Shown piece after piece: positions 43,053 through 55,015 of a stretch of 64,000 nucleotides of DNA. The translations under genes were made by a program, and so were the position numbers. Below the pieces are notes generated by a model that saw nothing but the letters and a program-made list of their open reading frames with translations, did not search any database and was not told where the DNA came from. Location: positions 220,549,286 through 220,613,285 of the forward strand of contig JAHLJT010009436.1 in NCBI GenBank assembly GCA_031308135.1, read 5' to 3'. The first letter of the stretch is position 1, and each line of letters opens with the position of its first letter. Origin of the DNA: Acheta domesticus (lineage: Eukaryota > Arthropoda > Insecta > Orthoptera > Gryllidae).

Positions 43053-43179
43053 TAAAAAAATAAAAATGATACTTTAAATTACATTCCAAGAAATATTTCA
43101 AATGATTCTGCATGTAGAGGAATGTTGGACTTCTTGAAATTTCTATGTGTGTTTCTTACAATGCCCATATCTAGACTGC

Positions 43180-44220
43180 TTGTGAGGACCCCACAATTAA
43201 ATGATTGATATGATCATATCTCACATCATTAAGCATACTCTTGCAATTTTCGAAGGATCTAGTGATGGTCGTCCTAATAGAGAACTTGTATATTTCTGGA
43301 AGCAACACGTAGTAACAAGTAACACGTCTTGTAAAACGGATTGGTTTTCCCATAATGTGCTGCTTGGTGCTCTCCTTTCCATAGCAAGATATCACTGTTT
43401 CGTCGAAACAGTTCTTTCGTTTGTAAAAGCATGATGCCACTGCTCGTTTAGCGTGTTCCATAAAGGACAAACTTTAACAAATTTATCTAAACTTGATAAA
43501 CGTGAATTATCGGACACGTAAAAAATTAATGTTCAAGAAAATTATTTCTGCAACAGTTACTTCAAAACGAAAGTCATTCCTATAACTGGCATTTAAATTA
43601 GTAAGCTGTACCATTATATTTAAAACTTAAGGATCATAAAACAATTCAAATAAGTGCACAGGCCTCATTTCTTCTTCCGTGAAAGAGAGCGAAATCCAAT
43701 TTTTTGGAGATCCTCCTAAATGTCTTTGAGGAATCATTTTCGAATTCTCTTTCTCTTTTTATTACAATTATCTAATTTTGATACCACTTGTATACGTCTT
43801 CCATCTGAATTTCCATTATGCTATCTGTAATTCAGTGTTACTACAGGTTCTGAACTCAGGGCCGAAACATCAGCAACAACAGATATACACTGTAGAAATG
43901 GCATTCTAACCTGGAAATATGTAATATTAAGGAAGTGCATACAGAATGTTCCAAAAACCACGAAACAAACTATAATTCCACTGTCTTCTATAATAATTTG
44001 GGAGTCAGTTTTCTCTGGAGCACATTAGCTTCTGTACATACTCTTAGCTGATTCCTGCTGAGGTCATTAAAACTTCGATCTTCGTCCCCCTGCCCCCAAA
44101 ATCCTCATCAGAAAGGAAATGATTCTCTGGAGAAGAAATAGAAACTTCTGTGTACAATAATAGTCTTATTCTTTCAGAATGCTAATGATCTCGTCGACAT
44201 TTAGGCTACTAAGGGAAAAT
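43180..44220 (-). pseudogene. piggyBac-type transposase remnant
   Basis: The N-terminal part (about 44200-43940) contains SLNVDEIISILKE, an acidic stretch SISSPENHFLSDEDFGG and SFNDLSRNQLRV. The middle part (43515-43330) reads SDNSRLSSLDKFVKVCPLW, then NEQWHHAFTNERTVS. After a frameshift it continues FDETVISCYGKESTKQHIMG and GKPIRF. This matches the piggyBac region around the first catalytic aspartate (the SxDE block followed by KQ-x3-GKPIRFG). Several stops, frameshifts and gaps; clearly dead. Confidence 0.8.
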
Positions 44221-44617
44221 AAAACATGCAGGTCGTTCGATCCCACTGTTCCAAAAAATGGAACATCAAGATTTATTACATAATTTCTGGGTTATGTTTT
44301 AGTCAAATAAAAGGACGATAGGTTATTCATCAAAATACATGTTTTATTCAATGTTTACGAATATTGATAAGCAAATACATCACAATGACTGTAATTGCAT
44401 ACTTTCGGTTTCTTTTCAGACACCTTGTCACCAAATGGGGGTATTTTTAAGCTATTATTCTTCCTCGTCACTGAGATTTCACGAAATGTGAGCATGTAAA
44501 CCACACAACTAATCCTTCCTCTCAATAGTAAAGGGAACTAGCACGGAAACAAGAGCGAATAATGATGTTTCTGAGATAAAAGAAAAAATGTTCCGAAAGT
44601 GGAACAGTATGATCAAA

Positions 44618-45149
44618 TGGGTGAGAAAGGAGGCCGCGATTGACCTACAGATCGCTTTGGCGAACGCTAACTCACGACTGAAAAGTCTTCACCGGGAGCG
44701 ATAGCAGGAGTGAGTTACCTACAAGAGAAAGCCGAGAAATAGACGTAGAAAGTGTATAAACATTCAATCATACAAACGTCCAGAAGGCAGTTTTATTTTT
44801 CGGAGAAATTATACTCTCCTTCCAAACTAAACGATTCTAATTTTTAGAAATGTAATTTATAGTATGTACTGTACTGTTTGTACTATGTTTATAGTATATA
44901 TTGTATTTTTATTTCACAGGAAAAAATAGTGATCAGAATATGAGTTCTATATTTAGAAATAATTTTCCATGCATTGAAACATTTTTAAACGGAATTTTCA
45001 ACGGTCAGAAAAAAATATTCGTTTTGTATAGAAGTTCGATATATGGAGGACCGACTGTACTTATTTTTCTGACCACTGTGGCCAGTGTCGCGAGTAGAAC
45101 TGCCCAAGATTTCTGCCCCGCGAGAATACGCAGTGACGCCATTCCATGC
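44618..45149. other. no gene recognised
   Basis: AT-rich with one short plus-strand frame (44901-45161) and no domain. Confidence 0.35.
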
Positions 45150-45310
45150 AGCGGAAATTAGCTTGTTAAAGTCCCTCTGCACAGGCGCGGGCGGCGTTGG
45201 CCTCTTTCGCCCACAGCCAGCGCGCGGCGCGGCGCGGCGCGGCGCGGAGGCTGCCTGCATGTGACACGGCTCGGTTCGCGAACGCCAGGACAGCAGACGG
45301 AGCAACGATC
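45150..45310. other. CpG-rich patch with (GGCGC)n run
   Basis: CpG-dense stretch including about five GGCGC units (45222-45247). Possible promoter or simple-repeat expansion; frames through it are compositional. Confidence 0.5.
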
Positions 45311-46847
45311 ATCATTGTCGCCGTAAGTGTCGGAAGAACATTCGACGGTTAGAGTTGAGATTCCCAAACGTGCTTTCAGAACAGGCAAAAGTGAAGTTTA
45401 AGATAAAGCAAATAAAATTCTTAATAATAATTGTTATTAGTATTTAATATTTCAATCGTCTGCATTGCAAAAGCGATTTTTTCCACGACCGCGAGAAAAA
45501 GTTAATTTTATTGTTAACAAATCATCTAAAGTGAAGCATTCCCTTCCTAGGAAGATTTCTCTAGGGATCTCATATTGTCTCCCTTGTTTACATTACGATA
45601 ATGAGAACAAACGTCCCACCTGAGTAAACATGTATGTATTTGAATAAAACGCGAAACAAGGGATTTGCACTTCTTTGCTTCCTCACCAAAGTACGCCCGA
45701 AGACGTTTTCACATATTTTAATATTTATTTATTTTTACACCAGTCTTAAAATTTACTGCATCATACATTTTCTTAGATATTTTGGTATTAAATTTCCAAT
45801 AGCTTCATTAGAATCGTAAGATAGAGTACATTTAAGTTCAGCCATTAAATGCCAGGCCTTCACTAAACGCGAAATTGTTTAATGATAGTTTCATTGGTAA
45901 CAGACATTATTCACGTACCACTAATTTAAAATTCCATTACGTAATATTCTAAGGACATATTTTGAAACTATTATGGACGTGAAAAAATAGCATATACATC
46001 TCGAGAGAGAAAATATTTTTCCATCGGTATACTCGTAATTGAAGCCCTCCAGCACAAACCGTCGGACTACAATTAAATCGATTATTTTTAAAATCCCGCA
46101 AGAAAATAACTCAAAATAAACTTAACGCTATACTAAAAAGTGTAATTAGCACTATCCGTTACAAAAGTTTCAAGAAAACATTTGCCGCCATATACCAGAA
46201 AATGGCGTTTGAGCATTTCTGAAAATGCCGAAATTTGAGCTACTTTTCACAGAAAACGGTTGTGTTTTCGAGAAACTTTACTTGACATTATTTAAAGCCT
46301 ATATACTCGTAAATATAATAATGTGAAAAAATCGCCGATAATGTAAATATTAACGAAATGAGAGACAAGTAAAACAATTTAGGTTTTTGTAATTTTTGAA
46401 AAAAACAACCGATAGACCAATATGGCTTTTTTGTCATCTGATAGAGTAAATTTACCACTATCCCTACCAAAAGTTTGAAGAAAAAATTTGGAGCCATTTT
46501 TGAGAAAATTTTGTTTTTGTAATTTTTTAATGTTGCACATATTGCACACACTATTGCAGGAAATCTCTATCTTCAATTTTGTTGGAGAAAGTCGCCGAAA
46601 AAAATTCAAACTTTCACAATTTTCGAAAATTCAGAGTAATTCGTGAAAATCGGACCTATGCCATGTTAATAAGTGTATTTTACTCTATTCATACAAGAAA
46701 TTTACAGAAAATATTTGGAGCCGTTTTTGAGAAAATTTTGAAAATCCCCGGGGGCTTTATACAACGTACCCCCAAATTTTGAAGAATCTTTTCAAAATCT
46801 CAAAGCTTCGACTAGAAGCAGATCGACTGGGGAATATCCATTTTGGA
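45311..46847. other. AT-rich dispersed-repeat DNA
   Basis: Phrases such as AAAATTTGGAGCCATTTTTG recur here (near 46490 and 46710) and at about 52640. An old noncoding repeat family; no gene. Confidence 0.45.
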
Positions 46848-47161
46848 AGAAATCGTACGTATGGTTTAGACGCTAGCAGTGTTCACAGACGGACAGACAG
46901 ACTGAAGGACAGACGGACGTTTTCCTTTCAATTGGGTTTTCGGTATCAAGGACCTAGAAAACAGGGTTTCTGGCTACACCACGTGTTAGGGGATTTTTTT
47001 TCTTAATTTAGCAACTGGTTTTATCCACTTATTCGTTTTCACGGCCCGGCAATGAATTTTTTTCCGCCGAAAATTGGCCATTTTTTCGCGCAGCATTACA
47101 TAACTTTCCCTATACTATGTTTATCACTCCGTGTATACGTACGTATACGGGAAAGTAAAAA
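46848..47161. mobile_element. right end of the 1.15-kb element family, copy 2
   Basis: Tracks 39820-40120 closely: TATGGTTTAG, GTGTTCACAGACGG, TTCTGGCTACACCACGTGTT, CGCGCAGCATTACATAACTT, then the terminal CGGGAAAGTAAAAA. Confidence 0.75.
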
Positions 47162-47439
47162 TGACTTTTTTTCAAGTTCTGTATTTTACAAACACATTTC
47201 TATAAAAAAATGTATCTTCAGTATTGTAGTTGTAGAACATGCCGAAATATTTTATTTTTTATCTTTTCGCAAAATCAGACATTTCAAGGAACACGAGACC
47301 TCACCATTCTCTTAAACGTCCTTTATGCTACCTAAGCTTCCAATTTAATAAAAATAATGTTCCGTTTTTAAGAAAAAAGTGTTTAAAGAAAATAGAAATT
47401 GCCAATGTTTGACACAGAATTTCATGTAAAGTACTTATG

Positions 47440-47545
47440 ATTTATCCACTTTTTTGATACCAGGGCCCTGTAAATAAGAGTTTTTCTGCCGAAAATTCGC
47501 CGTTTTTTTCGCGCAGCATTACATAACTTTCCATCTTAAGTTCCA
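47440..47545. mobile_element. right end of the 1.15-kb element family, partial copy 3
   Basis: Contains TTTATCCACTTTTT, CTGCCGAAAATTCGCC and CGCGCAGCATTACATAACTT, then diverges before the terminus. Confidence 0.65.
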
Positions 47546-48408
47546 TCCACCATAAGTTCCATCTTAAGCGCGAGAAATTGGACCCATTTTTGAGAAAATA
47601 CTTTTTAATTGCCTTTATTTCCAGCGAAAACAACTCATATTTTCAAACAAATATATATGTTTTTTTAGATCTAATTTTGAAGAATAGATCTCGTTTAATA
47701 AGAAAGCTCTCGATCATCAAAACTAGTATTTGCCAAACGCATCGAATATTGAAGTCATATATTTCTTTCTCTATGTAATTTATTCAAGAGTATATATTTA
47801 AATGCTATTTATTTTTGAATGAGTTATTTTTAGGACATTTCAAAAGAATTGGGTGTGAGAATGTGAAGAAGTAGAAAAGTTTTCGCTGAGCCGCGCATAT
47901 CCACTGTTTTTAAGTTTGCCTGTATCTTTGTCACTTGACTCTCTCTGCTACAAGCAGCTACAAAGACGTCATTACTCTTCTTGCTCACTGGAATGAAGTG
48001 TTGCCTTATGGACTTTTACAGAGAAACGGGTACAGTTCTAGTGGAGTGTTTCAGTCAAGATTTGCAACACATGCTTACTTCACATTAACATACTATATGT
48101 AGGGATGTAACTATTTAAGGTAATGAATAGAAGGTAAAGTAAGAATCAATGTTTAACTTAAACATTCTTGAACTTGTAGTTGTAACTTGTATTTTCCACG
48201 TTCAGTAAACACTAATAAGCGGCACTTTATAATTTCATAAAAACATACGTTCTTAAAATTCAATATACTTACTGACAAAATATTAGAAAATTAGAAGAAA
48301 AGCGACTCATTTTGCGTTTACATGCGTCGTGTTTGTACGCAGGAAAAGCAAGTTTCTCAAAATTACACTAACGAGAAATTTTTCGTAGCAAGAAGTAAAG
48401 AAACTTAC
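47546..48408. other. no gene recognised
   Basis: AT-rich, no supported frame or repeat. Confidence 0.35.
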
Positions 48409-48505
48409 CTTTTTCCCTCATCCTATAAAAGTAGGGAGATGAAGCAGACTTGTGAAAGAGATTGAACGCCTCTACCTTGCAGAAATGGATATTTCTGGTA
48501 CTCAC
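48409..48505 (-). CDS. candidate internal exon, gene unknown
   Basis: On the minus strand a strong acceptor (TTTTCTGTTTCAG) precedes 48505 and a strong donor AAAAG/GTAAGT follows 48409. The open frame between reads STRNIHFCKVEAFNLFHKSA then SSPYFYRMREK. It is 97 nt long, so it would change phase. Caution: the first bases (GTGAGT after CAG) also read as a donor, so the acceptor call could be wrong. Confidence 0.25.
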
Positions 48506-48524
48506 CTGAAACAGAAAATGAGAC

Positions 48525-48600
48525 ATTATTATTATTATTATTATTATTGTTATTATTATTATTGTTGTTATTATAATTATTATTGTTATTATTATTATAA
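48525..48600. repeat. (ATT)n interrupted microsatellite
   Basis: ATT/GTT/ATA triplet run. It lies beside the candidate exon. Confidence 0.9.
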
Positions 48601-49030
48601 AATAGCTAGTAAAAACGTTTGGAAACCATAAATTCTTGAGAGACAACTGAATAAATGACACGTCCAGAAAAAACTCTTGTAATATTGTAATTTTATTAGT
48701 GTTAAAAAATGAAAATATAGAACTTGGTACAAGTGTATCAACTCGTACGAGAACGAACTAGTGAGTAAGGTAATGGGTTGCTATGGAGGTCCGTTTGTTT
48801 AGAGCGAGGCTAGCTACAGTTCGTAAGAAATGGATGTTGCAAGGAGGTGCAGATATTTGAAGTGATATTTATGTTTAAATACCAAACTAGTAGCTTCTTA
48901 AATCGTTTTGAAGATTGGCGAAACCTTGGAGAAGATATTTGATATAATTAATCGGTTGTTCATGAAAACAGAACAAGCTATCCGCGAAAGCGGAGCAGGT
49001 AACAATGTGCCAATTATTTAGTGAACCAGA

Positions 49031-49490
49031 GCTTCTTCTTTTTCTTCTTCTTCTTCTTCTTCGACGGTTTCTACCCCTAAGAGTTTGCCTTCTTCGATTT
49101 CTATATGTTTCGGTCCTACCATTTACCTTCTAATCGTTTCTCCTCCATTACTTCCTGTTTATAGGACTTCCAGATCAAAACAGGTCTGACTCTTTTATGC
49201 CTTTTTTCAGTTATCCAATTTTCTTTTGGACATCTCTCATTTTGCATCGTCTAGACATGTCCATACCACTGAATAGCTTAATTTTCTGGTCTTCTGGTTA
49301 TGGTTGTTTGAACCCCAGCTCTTTCCTATACCGTTCCCATACCACTTCGTTCCTTGTCGTGTCCAGCCTTGTTACCTGCAAAGATCTCATAAAGTGGAGC
49401 ACTTCTAATTGTATTCTGTCTCTATGGCCTCAACCTGAGCTTACGAACAACATATTTTCTTTATGTTGGAACTTTGGGTTGAAATTACGA
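49031..49490 (-). mobile_element. decayed RTE/jockey-like LINE 3' remnant
   Basis: On the minus strand, frame-broken pieces LQVTRLDTTRNEVVWERYRK and WYGHV, then MQNERCPKENW resemble the terminal RTE-type motif. The piece ends in a (TTC)n run (49031-49063, GAA on the minus strand). Confidence 0.5.
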
Positions 49491-49561
49491 GGTGAGACGA
49501 ACTGACAGCGACGTTGGGTATGTGAAAAGCAGCGGCAGATGAATTATATTGGAAATACCCA

Positions 49562-52500
49562 TATCATCCCAACAATAGTCAGCAATTTACAGACCTCTCT
49601 CAGCCTATTTTAACTACAATAATGCAACATTACCATAAAGATAATATAAATCTACTCAACTGGAATGCCAACGGCATCAACAATAAAAAATTAGAACTAA
49701 CCTACTTTCTAAAGGATAAACAAATCAATCTAGCATGCATAACTGAAACACATCTGCACCCAGACAATTCATTTAATATTGGAGGATATAATGTTGTCAG
49801 AACTGACAGATTAAATGCAAACGGAGGTGGGGTATTAATTCTAATAGAGAAATCTATACCATATATCCAAACCAATCTCCCACTTACCCCAGGCCTTGAA
49901 ACTATAGCAATTAAATTCCCTTAATTATAACAGATAACTAACAGATTACTAACATTAATAGCTGCTTACAAACCTCCGAAAACAAAAATTCCCGATACTA
50001 ATATTTCTTTGCTGTTCCAGATGAATTTTCCCACTCTGCTGATTGGAGATCTAAATGCTAAAAATATCCATTGGGGATGCAGAAATACCAATACTGCAGG
50101 CAACCAACTCAGTAAAATAATTACAGACCTTAAACTTCAGTTAATCATACCTGCAGAACCCACTCACTACCTCATAGATCATAACAAACACCCAGATATA
50201 TTAGACATTGCAATTTCCAACACAGAAAACAATTTTTCACTCAGCTCCCTTTTTTGAACTACACTCAGACTATCTGCCAACCATCATCTCAACTCAACAA
50301 ATCACACCCCTCATACACCAACTCTCTCACTCTACACACAAAATATCCATTGGAAAAAATTTAAAAGCATAATTGAAAAACAAACACCCCAGTTTAAAAT
50401 ATTAAAAACACCCTTAGAAATAAAACAAGCTATAGCCCTCTTAAACAATACAATAGTTGATACAATCAACACTCTTAATAATAATACTCATCACCACACC
50501 ATCAAGCATCTCAATAAAAACTTCCAAAAAACATACAATAATTAACACTAGAAACAAAACAAGAAGACTTTGGTGCATCACAAGAAACCTACAACTTAAG
50601 AAAGAGTTAAATTTACTGACCAATATAGTAAAAAATCATTAAGGGAACATAAACAAACAGCTTACAATGATTTAATCCAATCTCTAACCACAAATATCAA
50701 CACGTTGTGGCAATTCACGAAAAATATCTTAAAAAAGAAAGTAATAATACCCCCACTAACAACTCCAACGGGCAAGAAATTCGCTTCTTATGAGAAGGCT
50801 GAAGCACTAGCCGATCACTTCGCCAAATCATTCACTCCGAATACCACCCCACCCCACCCCTTGCATTCAAATATTCTCGAAATAGCAGCATCCCCCAACT
50901 ATAATGTACCACACAAAATCAACTACATTTCCCCAAATGAAGTCATCAATTTAATTAAGAATTTGCCATTAAAGAAAGCCCCAGGACATGATAAAATAAG
51001 TAACACAATTTTAAAAAACTTACCAAATTCTACCGTCGCATATATTACCAATATTTACAATTCAATAATTAGGCTATTTTCCCCTTATTTGGAAAAATTC
51101 GAATGTAATACCCATCCCCAAGCCATTTAAGAATCTCTCCAGCACTGATAACTACAGACCCATAATCCTCCTTCCAACTATGTCAAAAATCCTAGAAAAA
51201 TTAATTCTCAAAAGACTAAATTCCCATCTGAACAAAACTCAAACCATTCCAATGCACGAGTTTGGCTTCACTAATAAAGTTTCAACATCTCATCAGCTAT
51301 TAAGGATCACAGAACACATACACACTGCATTTCAAAAAAAACCTTCACACAATAGTCATCTTTTTAGACATTTCGAAAGCCTTTGACAAAGTGTGGCATC
51401 CCGGCTTAACATTCAAACTTAAAGAAATAGGTACTCCCAACTATCTAATCAATATCATTAATAGCTTCCTCCAAGATAGAACATTTTCAGTCACAGTTGA
51501 CAAACACACATCCAATCCCCGCGGAATTGCAGCTGGATTGCCTGAAGGTTCACCACTGTTCCCCACGCTTTTCAATATATACACGGCCGACATTCCCATA
51601 ACATCACATACGCACATCTCCCACTTCGCCGACGACACCGCCATTTTCATGTCCAACCGTTCAAATGATTTAATCTGTAAAGAAATTCAAACACTTCTAA
51701 ATAAAATTGATGACTGGTCAGTCAAGTGGAAAATCAAACTCAATCCTGCAAAATCATCCGCCAAAATATTCTCATTAAGAACATTTTCAACACCAGCTCC
51801 ACTCCAAATAAACAATCACCCAATTCCATGGACTCCACACAATCAATCTGTCAAATACCTAGAGCTGAATCTTGACACCAGACTCAATTGGAAAAATCAT
51901 ATAACAGCAAAAACACAGCAAGCCAAAACTAAATTAATTCTACTGAAGCCACTTGTAAATCGCAATAGTAAGCTATCAATCATTAAACAACGCCATCACC
52001 CTCTATAAATCAATAATCCGACCTCTAATGCTTTATGCATGCCCCATCTGGGTCAATGCCTCTAAAACCAACATCAACAAATTACAGATCATCCAAAACC
52101 ACTTCCTCAGACTTGCCACTCATGCACCCCGGTTTATCTCAAACTCTCAACTGCACAAAGAATTGAATTTACCCCCTATAGTTCACCATATTGCGCTCCT
52201 ATCAAACAATTTCTTCTCCAAAATATACTCCGTAACCCAAGCAACCCATTACGACTTAGCCACCACCTACCAGCTCCCAACCAGAATAAAAAAAAAATAC
52301 CCATTAGATTTATTCCTCAGCACATTTTCAGATCTGAATTAATCCCTTAGGTGCTCTGTGAGTTTCCTATTCATGTGTAGTTAGATATAATTTTACGATT
52401 AGCATTTAAGTTAAATATAAATCGGAAAAATACATATGATGTAGTATATATAATACTGAACTATGTATATCCATTCATTAATAAATGTGTATTAAAAAAA
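49562..52500 (+). mobile_element. jockey-type LINE with exact target duplication
   Basis: ATTGGAAATACCCA occurs directly at 49548-49561 and 52501-52514, a 14-bp target-site duplication. Between them lies a 2.94-kb LINE with an endonuclease-reverse transcriptase ORF and a terminal A run. The 5' end is truncated near the end of ORF1. Confidence 0.95.
49622..52342 (+). pseudogene. jockey-type endonuclease/reverse transcriptase, multiply broken
   Basis: The endonuclease starts MQHYHKDNINLLNWNANGI, with ITETHLHPD, GGVLILIEKSIPY and, after a frame break, LLIGDLNAKNIHWGCRNTN and DILDIAISN. The RT follows in pieces: LPLKKAPGHDKISNTILKN, then MSKILEKLILKRLNSHL, DISKAFDKVW (spanning a frame change near 51370), GIAAGLPEGSPLFPTLFNIY and the catalytic FADDTAIF. 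The C-terminus reads LRLATHAPRFISNSQLHKEL. At least six stops or frameshifts are present. Related to the fragment at 2811-3609. Confidence 0.9.
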
Positions 52501-52514
52501 ATTGGAAATACCCA

Positions 52515-54096
52515 CGATCGCGGGCGCCAATGGGAGCATACACTATTGCAGGACGGAAGCTCATTAGTTAATTAGCATCAAACATGGCTTTTATCATTTA
52601 ATTATCTTAAAATTTTGTTAAATACCAACGGACGTTCTCAAAAAAATTTGGAGCCGTTTGCGATGCAATTTCGTTTTTGTGATTTTGAAAATGTGCTGTT
52701 TTAGTTCACATTCACTCGCCAAATTTTGGATTTTCGGGTAATTTAGACGAGATTATTAGAAACTTTCACTACAAAAGGCATTAATTCATGAAATTCATAT
52801 GTAATGTAAATATTCAGTTTTTGGTGAATATATGATTTTCTTAGCTTTTTACGTGAAATGAAATTATTACAAAATCTGTTCAAAATAATATTTTTCATGA
52901 TAATGCATCTTATCATACCGTTATATAAATTCGGACCCATTTCTGCTAGCAGCTCCACCTCTTATTTTCCCTGCGTTTGCCGCCGCCGCAGTCACGGCCT
53001 TCAACTGCGCGTAACCGTGTACGAACTTGCTGTTTTCCTCATTTCAATTAACATTGTGTTGTCCCCACACTCGATCCTCAGCTACCTCTCACCGCTTGCC
53101 CTCGCGGTCGCCAATAATCTTATCTTTTCCTTTCGCCGCCAGTGGCAACTCTGAGCAAGGTCACCCACCTGCGAGGGCATGTTTCTTCCTCTAGGAATTT
53201 TTATATTGTCGATAGCCGAACTGTGCATTGTTCACGTCAACATTTCAGAAAGTTTTCACATGAAATGATTTAGCATCATAGTGTTAATGCCAAAATCGGG
53301 GAAAATTGTATAACAGTACTTGAATACATGAATGAAAGAATTAATTAATTTTACAACTTTGTAAATGCAACAGTTGGATACGCTTAACAATAAAAAACTG
53401 AATACATTACAAGAAGTGTACAATATATATGCTATACATATGTTTAACTGAGTCGATAGTACTTGTTAAATTTTTTATATATTAATAAAATCAATAACAG
53501 TAGAGATATTCCATTTAATTTTGACATCATCGGATATAGTGAACCAAAACTGTTAGTCCCCAGTAGCTCATTATAACAGGAGTCGATCGCAAAATTCGAT
53601 TTTCTTGACACAATCACCACAATACGTTACATTACACAACTATATTTCTCTTTATTTTTCACTTCCGATATTACCCATAAAAATATAATTCATTACAGTG
53701 CTGTCAAAAACAACACGGTTCCACCTACACGAATAATCCTGATAAAAACTAAGCTTCTCAGCAATATGCATTGTGCTTTGTCAACAATAACAATAATATA
53801 TTATTATAATTAACTACACTATTTTTTGTTGCTCGTTTCGGATTTTCGAAAATTCAACAATTGCGAAAATTGCTCCGATCGGCAGTGTTCTGTGGTTACT
53901 CTGATAACACAAGGCGATTGCCGAGCGCACTTAAATACGAGTAAGTGAGCAAATAATTTCACAGCTCGGATCACATTAATTACCCAGCTGTTCTACGCGC
54001 CGCGATGACCCTATGTAAATGGTAGGCTGTTCCCTCTCCGCGAAGGTGCCTCCCCCACTTCTTGCACTTTCGCCGCTCTCGCGGGCAGGCGTCCGG
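52515..54096. other. no gene recognised; AT-rich repeats, short GC patches
   Basis: 52600-52720 repeats the TTTGGAGCCG-type phrase of 46.5 kb. A plus-strand frame at 52858-53154 has no domain. Nothing else supported. Confidence 0.4.
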
Positions 54097-54104
54097 CTCA
54101 TGAG

Positions 54105-54788
54105 TAGAGACCGGAAAAATACGTAGTATAAAACGTCAAAATATGTACATAAATATCTAATGAAAATTGTAAGAATATGTAATAAATATGTAAAATCGGA
54201 TATGATATGTAATCTTAAAATACACTAATAATAAAATACATTTACGTAATATGAAATTAGATTTATAAAAACTGGTCACTTCACATCATACAACTTTCTC
54301 GTCAGTAATAAAAGCTTCACCTATTGTAATCCAGGACTGTAGTTTAGCAGCCGGACTTATCGCAATAGAAGCCATCGCACAAACTGGCGAGATCTACGAC
54401 CAGGAAATATACACTGTAGCATCTTCAGCGATGCTGTTACACTCAGTGATCGCAAATTTTTCTCCGAAATCAAGGTTACATATCACAAAACGCGGTCTCA
54501 ATGATGATTTGGACACCCAGATTTCCCCAATAAGGTAGGGAAAATGCTGATATTTAAAAAAAAATACATATTTTCATGAAAATACGGAATTAAATAGAAG
54601 AAAATTGATAAAATAAGAAAATATATTGTCGAAACAGCAAAATATGTAAAATATGTAATATAGTACTAAATATGTAACGAAAAAATTCGATATTGTGTTA
54701 GGAGGGCTATGATTCGCCAAGATTACAATTTTGAGAACGATAAGTAGAAAGACAAAAAATATGTAATTACATAAAAATCCGGTCTCTA
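54105..54788. mobile_element. hAT-type MITE (684 bp) with palindromic target
   Basis: Starts TAGAGACCGGA and ends TCCGGTCTCTA, flanked by CTCATGAG at 54097-54104 and 54789-54796. The 8-bp duplication fits hAT. Subterminal zones carry at least six ATATGTAA copies. No transposase. Confidence 0.9.
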
Positions 54789-54884
54789 CTCATGAGTGCA
54801 GAATGCCCGCGGAAGCACGCGCTGACCTACAATAGGAGACTCATCTTTCGACATTTTCTCTTTCAGTTGCAGCCTGGGTGAGTC

Positions 54885-55015
54885 CGTGACCCTGCTGCTG
54901 GAGGGCGCAGGTTCGCCCGCAGCGGGGTTCGAACGGCGGAAGTTATGGATCGCTCGAGGCCCCTGACCCGGTTACCGCCCGATAAAGGGGACGTGCCGGT
55001 GCGCCACACCCACCG
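54885..55015 (-). repeat. tRNA-like (SINE-like) segment
   Basis: On the minus strand CCGTTCGAACCCC matches the pol III B box; an A box is less clear. GC-rich and isolated. May be a SINE head or a tRNA relic. Confidence 0.3.

Larger units (their letters stand above)
40920..44617 (-). mobile_element. decayed piggyBac-type transposon, invaded by a LINE
   Basis: The left end follows TTAA (40916-40919) with CCCATTAAACC. The right end, read on the minus strand, begins CCCATTTGATCATACTGTTC at 44617. The subterminal block GATCCCACTGTTCCA, followed by an A/T run and TGGAAC, occurs at 41063-41092 and 44229-44264 in opposite orientations. Minus-strand transposase remnants lie at 43900-44220 and 43330-43520. 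A LINE occupies about 41283-43052. The TTAA on the right is not preserved, so that border is less certain. Confidence 0.6.
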
